Source of the DNA: SG8-41 sp036555615
Lineage (GTDB): Bacteria > Pseudomonadota > Gammaproteobacteria > Burkholderiales > SG8-41
Direction: 5' to 3'
Length of the DNA stretch: 9,961 nt
NCBI GenBank assembly: GCA_036555615.1
Contig: DATBKZ010000041.1
Span: 1-9,961, forward strand
The translations under genes were made by a program, and so were the position numbers. Below are positions 6,378-9,961 of the stretch, in pieces (position 1 is the stretch's first letter; the number at the start of each line of letters is the position of its first letter). Under the pieces are notes generated by a model. It was given only the letters and a program-made list of their open reading frames with translations, did not search any database and was not told where the DNA came from.

Positions 6378-6914
6378 ATGGTGCTGCTATACGACCCGAC
6401 GGCCCCGCGCCGGACGCAGGAAGCGGCGGCGGGCGCGAAGCTCGCCACGCTCGTCGGCAAGGTGGTGGGCTTCGTCGACAACGCGAAGCCCAATTTCGAT
6501 CACCTCGTGGACGATCTCGCCGCGCTCCTGGTCGCGAGCTACGGTGTTGCGCGCGTCGTCAAGCGCAGGAAGCAGTCCGCGTCGGTCCCGGCGCCGGAGG
6601 AAGTGCTGGCGGAGCTCGCCGAAGAGTGCGACGTGGTGATCGCCGGCTCGGGCGACTGAGGCTCCTGCGCGTCGTGGAGTGTCCACGACAGTGTCGAAAT
6701 CGCGAAACGGGGGCGCGCGGCCCTCGCCATCTGTTCCACCGCTTTCACCACGCTCGGCCGGGCGCAGGCGGCGGCGCTCGGCAACCCCGCGCTGCCGATC
6801 GCGGTGATCCCGCATCCTTTCGGCACGCGCACACGCGACGAAGTGCGCGAGCTGGCGCGGCAGTGCGTCGGTGATGTCGTGACGCTCGTCACGCGGAAAT
6901 CCAGTGACGAGTAA
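6378..6914 (+). CDS. UGSC-family selenoprotein; in-frame TGA at 6657-6659 read as selenocysteine
   Basis: Read with TGA as selenocysteine, the frame gives 178 residues with U94-G-S-C97 in the context VVIAGSGD-U-GSCASWSVHD. The same frame continues for 84 codons to TAA at 6912-6914, and both halves look like one protein: the front has LLYDPTAP and VGFVDNAKPN, the rear has AKRGRAALAIC and IAVIPHPFGT. This motif order matches the UGSC family of (seleno)proteins, known from environmental and proteobacterial genomes, in which Sec is often replaced by Cys. The U-x-x-C spacing resembles redox-active selenenylsulfide sites. Biochemical role is unknown. Support for recoding comes from the hairpin at 6671-6689 and the selC and selB genes in the same window. 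The ATG has only a weak ribosome binding site (GGGGG about 7 bp upstream), but it gives the family-like N terminus. A routine gene caller would stop at 6659 and report a false 93-residue protein. Confidence 0.93.
6671..6689 (+). promoter_or_regulatory. Bacterial SECIS hairpin for selenocysteine insertion
   Basis: GTCGTGG (6671-6677) and CCACGAC (6683-6689) form a perfect 7-bp stem with a 5-nt loop, AGTGT. The stem begins 11 nt after the TGA and the loop begins 18 nt after it, within the usual distance for a bacterial SECIS, which lies inside the coding sequence just downstream of the UGA. The loop contains G-U at 6679-6680, as expected for the SelB-contacting loop of known examples. I did not find the bulged U of the E. 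coli fdhF element. SelB encoded at 9026-9961 is the expected binding protein. Confidence 0.8.
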
Positions 6915-7953
6915 CGAGCGCCCCGCCCTGTTCGAGGCGCCGGACGACATCGAGGCGATCAACCGGCTCTATCACGCGCGCCGCTGGAGCGACGGCCTGC
7001 CCATCGTGCCGCCGGCGGTCGAGCGCGTCGAACGGATGCTCGCCGGGACGCGCCGCCCGCGGGACGAGGTCGTGGCGCACGTTGCGCCGGGCTTCGGCGC
7101 GGCGAGCGTCGAGCGCATCGCCATCAACGCGGTGATGGCGGGGTGTGCGCCCGAGCACCTTCCGGCGGTCATCGCCGCGGTGGCCGCGGTCGCTGCGCCC
7201 GAATTCAACCTGCAGGGAATCCAGGCCACCACCAATCCCGTCGCCGTCTGGATCATCGTGAACGGCCCCGCCGCGCGGCGGATCGGCGTCAACGGGGCCT
7301 TCAATTGTCTGGGGCAGGGGACGCCGGCGAACGCGGCGATCGGGCGCGCACTGCGCCTGGTGCTCCAGAACGTCGGCGGCGCGCTCCCGGGAGAGATGGA
7401 CCGGGCGACGCACGGCCAGCCGGGCAAGTACACGTTTTGCTGCGCGGAAAACGAGGAGGCGAGCCCGTGGGAGCCGCTGCACGTCGAGCGCGGCTTCCGG
7501 CGCGAGGACAGCACGGTGACCGTCGTGGGCGCCGAGGGCACCATGAACATGAACACCCACACCAAGGACGCGGCCGAGCTTCTGCGGGTGATCTCCGAAA
7601 CGATGCAGCACCCTCCCAGCAATGAGTATTGCTACGGGAGCGAGCCGTGGCTCGTCCTCTCGCCCGAGCACGCGGACATTCTCAGGGTGGGAGGGTTGTC
7701 GAAGATCGAGGTCAAGCACCAGCTCTGGGACCTGTCCCGGATGCCCGCGGGGCGCATGACCGAGCGCGACCTGCTGCGGGTGAAGGCCTCCCGCACCGGC
7801 GAGCTGGGCGAGATCCAGCCGGACACGCTGCTCCCGATCGCGCACCGCCCCGAGGACATCCGCGTGATTGTCGCCGGCGGGTCGGGCACGCACTCCGTCT
7901 ACGTGCCGTGCTTCGGCAACACCCGCGCCGTCACCCGCAGAATTCCGGATTAG
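6904..7953 (+). CDS. Conserved protein of unknown function, partner of the UGSC gene
   Basis: A 349-residue protein starting at GTG 6904, inside the last 11 bp of the UGSC gene, so the two are very likely translated together. A weak GGAA at 6895-6898 is the only ribosome binding signal. No signal peptide or membrane segment is seen. The text RRWSDGLPIVPP near residues 26-37, QATTNPVA at 107-114, and GQPGKYTFCCAENEE at 171-185 look like strongly conserved blocks, and I have a general memory of such proteins being annotated as hypothetical. Six cysteines are present (81, 135, 179, 180, 243, 336), with a CC pair at 179-180 that could take part in thiol or metal chemistry. I cannot assign a reaction. 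Tight coupling to a U-x-x-C protein suggests a complex or a shared pathway; this is inference. Confidence 0.85.
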   Translation: MTSNERPALFEAPDDIEAINRLYHARRWSDGLPIVPPAVERVERMLAGTRRPRDEVVAHVAPGFGAASVERIAINAVMAGCAPEHLPAVIAAVAAVAAPEFNLQGIQATTNPVAVWIIVNGPAARRIGVNGAFNCLGQGTPANAAIGRALRLVLQNVGGALPGEMDRATHGQPGKYTFCCAENEEASPWEPLHVERGFRREDSTVTVVGAEGTMNMNTHTKDAAELLRVISETMQHPPSNEYCYGSEPWLVLSPEHADILRVGGLSKIEVKHQLWDLSRMPAGRMTERDLLRVKASRTGELGEIQPDTLLPIAHRPEDIRVIVAGGSGTHSVYVPCFGNTRAVTRRIPD

Positions 7954-7977
7954 TCGCAGAGACCACCCCCACCCTAT

Positions 7978-7998
7978 CCCTCCCCCTGAGTGGGAGGG
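7978..7998. terminator. G+C-rich hairpin between convergent transcripts, possible two-way terminator
   Basis: CCCTCCC (7978-7984) pairs with GGGAGGG (7992-7998) around a 7-nt loop, in the 59-bp gap between the end of the 349-residue gene and the 3' end of the selenocysteine tRNA gene. Transcription arrives from both sides. There is no proper T-run on either side, so it may rather be a copy of a short repeated intergenic palindrome; C-rich repeats of this look are common in proteobacterial intergenic spaces. Confidence 0.45.
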
Positions 7999-8012
7999 GA
8001 TCTCTCAAGAGG

Positions 8013-8107
8013 TGGCGGAAGAGAGTGGGAGTCGAACCCACAAAGGACCGCAAGCGGCCCCTACCGGGTTTGAAGTCCGGCCGCCCCACCGGGGGCGATT
8101 CCCTTCC
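8013..8107 (-). tRNA. selC: tRNA-Sec (anticodon TCA), selenocysteine tRNA
   Basis: The 95-nt gene has every mark of bacterial tRNA-Sec. The 8-bp acceptor stem pairs GGAAGGGA with TCTCTTCC (one G-U), longer than the normal 7, and is followed by GCCA with CCA encoded. A 6-bp D stem, CGCCCC/GGGGCG, closes on a tight CGGT loop. The anticodon loop is CTTCAAA. A long variable arm pairs GGGCCGC with GCGGTCC. A T arm, GTGGG-TTCGACT-CCCAC, completes the fold. It strongly resembles E. coli selC. One oddity is an A-C mismatch at the top of the anticodon stem (CCGGA/CCCGG). The 5' end lies 6 bp after the stop of the thioredoxin-reductase-like gene, so it is probably processed from the selB transcript. 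It supplies Sec-tRNA for the UGA at 6657-6659. Confidence 0.97.
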
Positions 8108-8113
8108 GTTTCA

Positions 8114-9013
8114 TCAATCCAGCCGATCCCGCACCGCTTGCGCGACGCGCTGCGCCTCGACCACCGCGTCGCGCAGCAGCCCGCTGTAACCCGCGCGCAC
8201 CGCGCCGATTGCCCAGATGCCCGGGGTCGACGTCTCGAACGCGCCGTCGGTGAGGAGATGCCCGCGTTCATCGCGCCGGATGCCCGGAGGCGCGCAGGCA
8301 GAGTTGGGCTCGAGCCCGACGTAGGCGAACACGCCGGCGCTCGGCATGTCCTCGGTCCTCCCGTCGCGGCGTATGCGCACCTTCTCAACCATTTTAGACC
8401 CCAGGATTGCCTCGACGGTGGCGTTCCAGATGGTGGCGATTCGGGGCTCGGACGCCACCCGGTCCACCAGGTGCTGCTGCGCGCGGAAACGCTCACCGCG
8501 ATGGACGATGTGGACCTTGCGGCAGAACTTCGCCAGCACCAGGGCTTCCTGCAGCGCGGAGTCCCCGCCGCCGACCACCACGACCTCCTCCTTCTGGAAT
8601 AGCGGCGCGTCGCAGTCGGCGCAGTGCGAGACGCCGCGCCCCTCGTACTCGTCCTCGCCGGGAACGGAGAGCTTCCTCAATCGCGCGCCGGAAGCAATGA
8701 CGACCTGCCGCGCGCCGTAGCTCGCCCCGGCCGCGACGTCGAATGTGGCGCCGGCCGGGGTAATAGCGGTCACTTCCTCCTGGATGCTCGCGACGCCCGC
8801 GTCGGAATTCGCCTGCATGAGCTCAGAGGCGAGCACGGTTCCCGATTCGGCACCGGGATAGCCGTCGAGCTCGTTCACGTTGATGACCAGTCCGCCGAAC
8901 AGGTTCGCTTCGAAGGTCGCCACCCTGAGCCCCGCGCGGCGCGCATGGCCGGCGCAGGCGAGCCCGCTCACGCCTTCGCCGATCACGACGAGATCGTAGG
9001 TTGTCTGTGCCAT
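8114..9013 (-). CDS. Thioredoxin reductase-like flavoprotein
   Basis: A 299-residue FAD/NAD(P)H-dependent oxidoreductase of the thioredoxin reductase family. The FAD-binding motif GEGVSG lies at 12-17, the redox-active CADC at 131-134 (CATC in typical bacterial enzymes), and the NADPH motif GGGDSA at 148-153. The C-terminal FAD segment, TPGIWAIGAVR, begins near residue 263. Length fits the family. It is expected to move electrons from NADPH to a thiol or selenol protein in the cytoplasm; the partner is not visible. Its start lies 12 bp after the selB stop and its stop 6 bp from selC, so it sits inside a selenocysteine operon. Its role may be to reduce the UGSC selenoprotein or to serve selenide metabolism, an inference from position. 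There is no clear Shine-Dalgarno sequence, so coupling to selB is likely. The terminal TGA has no SECIS-like hairpin and is taken as a true stop. Confidence 0.9.
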   Translation of the reverse strand: MAQTTYDLVVIGEGVSGLACAGHARRAGLRVATFEANLFGGLVINVNELDGYPGAESGTVLASELMQANSDAGVASIQEEVTAITPAGATFDVAAGASYGARQVVIASGARLRKLSVPGEDEYEGRGVSHCADCDAPLFQKEEVVVVGGGDSALQEALVLAKFCRKVHIVHRGERFRAQQHLVDRVASEPRIATIWNATVEAILGSKMVEKVRIRRDGRTEDMPSAGVFAYVGLEPNSACAPPGIRRDERGHLLTDGAFETSTPGIWAIGAVRAGYSGLLRDAVVEAQRVAQAVRDRLD

Positions 9014-9025
9014 GCTAGCCGACGG

Positions 9026-9961
9026 TCATTTTCCGGCTGACTTTGCAGGAGCGCGCGCCGGCTCCGCGGCGCCCAGTATCGGCACGAAATCCTTGCGCAT
9101 CTTGCGCGCGTCGCCCACGCGCTGCGTGATGCCGAGGGTGTCGAGGAATTCCAGGATCTCGATCGCGAGGCCCCTGCCGATGCCGGTCGCGTCGCGGTAC
9201 TGCGCCGCGGTGAAGCCGTTCGGGTTCGCGCGCGCCAATGCATTCGCCGTCGCGGCAAGGGTTGCAAGCGTCGCGCGCGGGTAGAAGCGGGCGGGAGGCA
9301 CTCGCATCACTTCGCCGCCGCGGCTCTTGCGGTGAAGAAAATCCTTCAGCGCCGCTTCCTTGAGTTTCAACGCGGCGGCGAGCTCCGCCACCGGGGGCGG
9401 GGCGAACCCGCCCTGTTGCAGCGCGGGGAGCACGAGCTGCCACATGCGCTGGTCTTCCGGGTTGGAGGTTGCGTCGTGTCCCGGCTGGCGCACGAGGTTG
9501 CTCGCGATCTCGATCCTGCGCTCGTCGGCGAGCTCGCGCAGCAGCGCCTGGAGTGCCTCGGCGGGCAGTTGCGGGGCGAGCTGCTTGCGCAGCGCCGCGA
9601 TCTCCATGCCCACCGCCTGCGGCTGGGCGCGGTGAAAATCGCGCAGCGCCGCCTGCACCGCCTCGCGCAGCTTCTCGCGCCGGGAGCGCGTGATGCCGGT
9701 GCGCGCGTCCTTGCCGAGCACGACGATGCCTGCTGCGGCGTAGAGCGCCGAATAACCCTCCGGCTTGAGATTGAAGGTCCGCTCGAAGCGCGCGAGATCC
9801 ACGCCGCGGGTCTCGTCTATGGCGAGTTCGGCGAGCGCCGCGTCCGGCGCACCGCGCTCGAGAGCGGCGAGCTCGGCGCGCCGCGCGGGACTGGCGCGCC
9901 TTGCCGCGCGCGCGTGCGGGTCGAGCACGATGCCGCCGCCGAGCGTGCGGCGCGCCGACTG
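9026..9961 (-). CDS. selB: Selenocysteine-specific elongation factor SelB, C-terminal part
   Basis: The frame is open to the right edge, giving 311 residues of the C-terminal half. It begins with QSARRTLGGGIVLDPHARAA, the typical end of the last elongation-factor beta-barrel domain of SelB, just before the linker to the winged-helix domains. The rest, rich in Leu, Ala and Arg, fits the four winged-helix domains that bind the SECIS hairpin, including FLDTLGITQRVGDARK close to the C terminus. The GTPase and tRNA-binding domains lie outside the window. The internal GTG at 9926-9928 is not a start. SelB carries Sec-tRNA to ribosomes at UGA codons, here that of the 6378-6914 gene. It heads a minus-strand run of selB, the reductase and selC; selA would usually lie upstream, beyond the edge. 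Confidence 0.93.
   Translation of the reverse strand, partial: QSARRTLGGGIVLDPHARAARRASPARRAELAALERGAPDAALAELAIDETRGVDLARFERTFNLKPEGYSALYAAAGIVVLGKDARTGITRSRREKLREAVQAALRDFHRAQPQAVGMEIAALRKQLAPQLPAEALQALLRELADERRIEIASNLVRQPGHDATSNPEDQRMWQLVLPALQQGGFAPPPVAELAAALKLKEAALKDFLHRKSRGGEVMRVPPARFYPRATLATLAATANALARANPNGFTAAQYRDATGIGRGLAIEILEFLDTLGITQRVGDARKMRKDFVPILGAAEPARAPAKSAGK

Noticed and set aside
5333..6493. Minus-strand frame of 386 codons opposite the Bug gene
   Set aside because: It covers the divergent promoter region and runs antisense to a clear signal-peptide protein; no recognisable domain.
6378..6659. Stand-alone 93-residue protein ending at TGA 6659
   Set aside because: The same frame continues with family-like sequence after the TGA, a SECIS hairpin follows, and the window encodes selC and selB.
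8114..8116. TGA at the end of the reductase gene as a second selenocysteine codon
   Set aside because: The protein is already full length and the codon is followed directly by the tRNA gene rather than by family-like coding sequence.
8005..8496. Minus-strand frame of 163 codons running through the tRNA gene
   Set aside because: It crosses selC and overlaps the reductase gene in another frame; both are strongly supported.

Overview
The window is high in G+C and looks like a betaproteobacterium, probably of the Burkholderiales type. The reasons are a Bug/TctC periplasmic binding protein, an IntI close to the class 1 integron type, and strong GC-driven open frames on both strands. No species can be named from the sequence. 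The left 1.4 kb has clearly lower G+C than the rest.

Left part (1-2664) is an integron. An intact integron integrase gene (1600-2664, +) is read rightward, away from a cassette array that runs leftward. The order from the integrase is: an attI-like zone with four GTTGA units spaced exactly 12 bp apart (1446-1486), cassette 1 (about 997-1436), attC1 (991-1057), cassette 2 (about 601-996, small two-helix membrane protein), attC2 (595-662), and cassette 3 (small four-helix membrane protein). The attC of cassette 3 is cut near its middle by an IS3-family insertion sequence whose end lies at 141 and whose orfA runs off the left edge.

The middle part (2674-6358) is metabolic: a saccharopine-dehydrogenase-like NAD(P)-binding protein and an MmgE/PrpD protein on the minus strand, diverging from a Bug/TctC solute-binding protein on the plus strand.

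The right part (6378-9961) is a selenocysteine locus and is the main discovery. The short frame 6378-6659 does not really end at its TGA. Reading through TGA at 6657-6659 gives a 178-residue protein with a U-G-S-C motif, the hallmark of the UGSC family of (seleno)proteins. A 7-bp hairpin just after the TGA fits a bacterial SECIS. The next gene starts at a GTG inside the end of this selenoprotein gene. Facing them on the minus strand are the C-terminal part of selB, a thioredoxin-reductase-like gene, and a complete 95-nt selenocysteine tRNA gene (selC). The window thus holds a selenoprotein, its decoding tRNA, its elongation factor and a possible redox partner within 3.6 kb. selA and selD are not seen; selA may lie just beyond the right edge.

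Inferred working model: the Bug protein captures an organic acid, and the UGSC selenoprotein with its partner performs an unknown redox or thiol/selenol step. The thioredoxin-reductase-like protein may recycle it. The UGSC family is known, but the role of this gene set is not.
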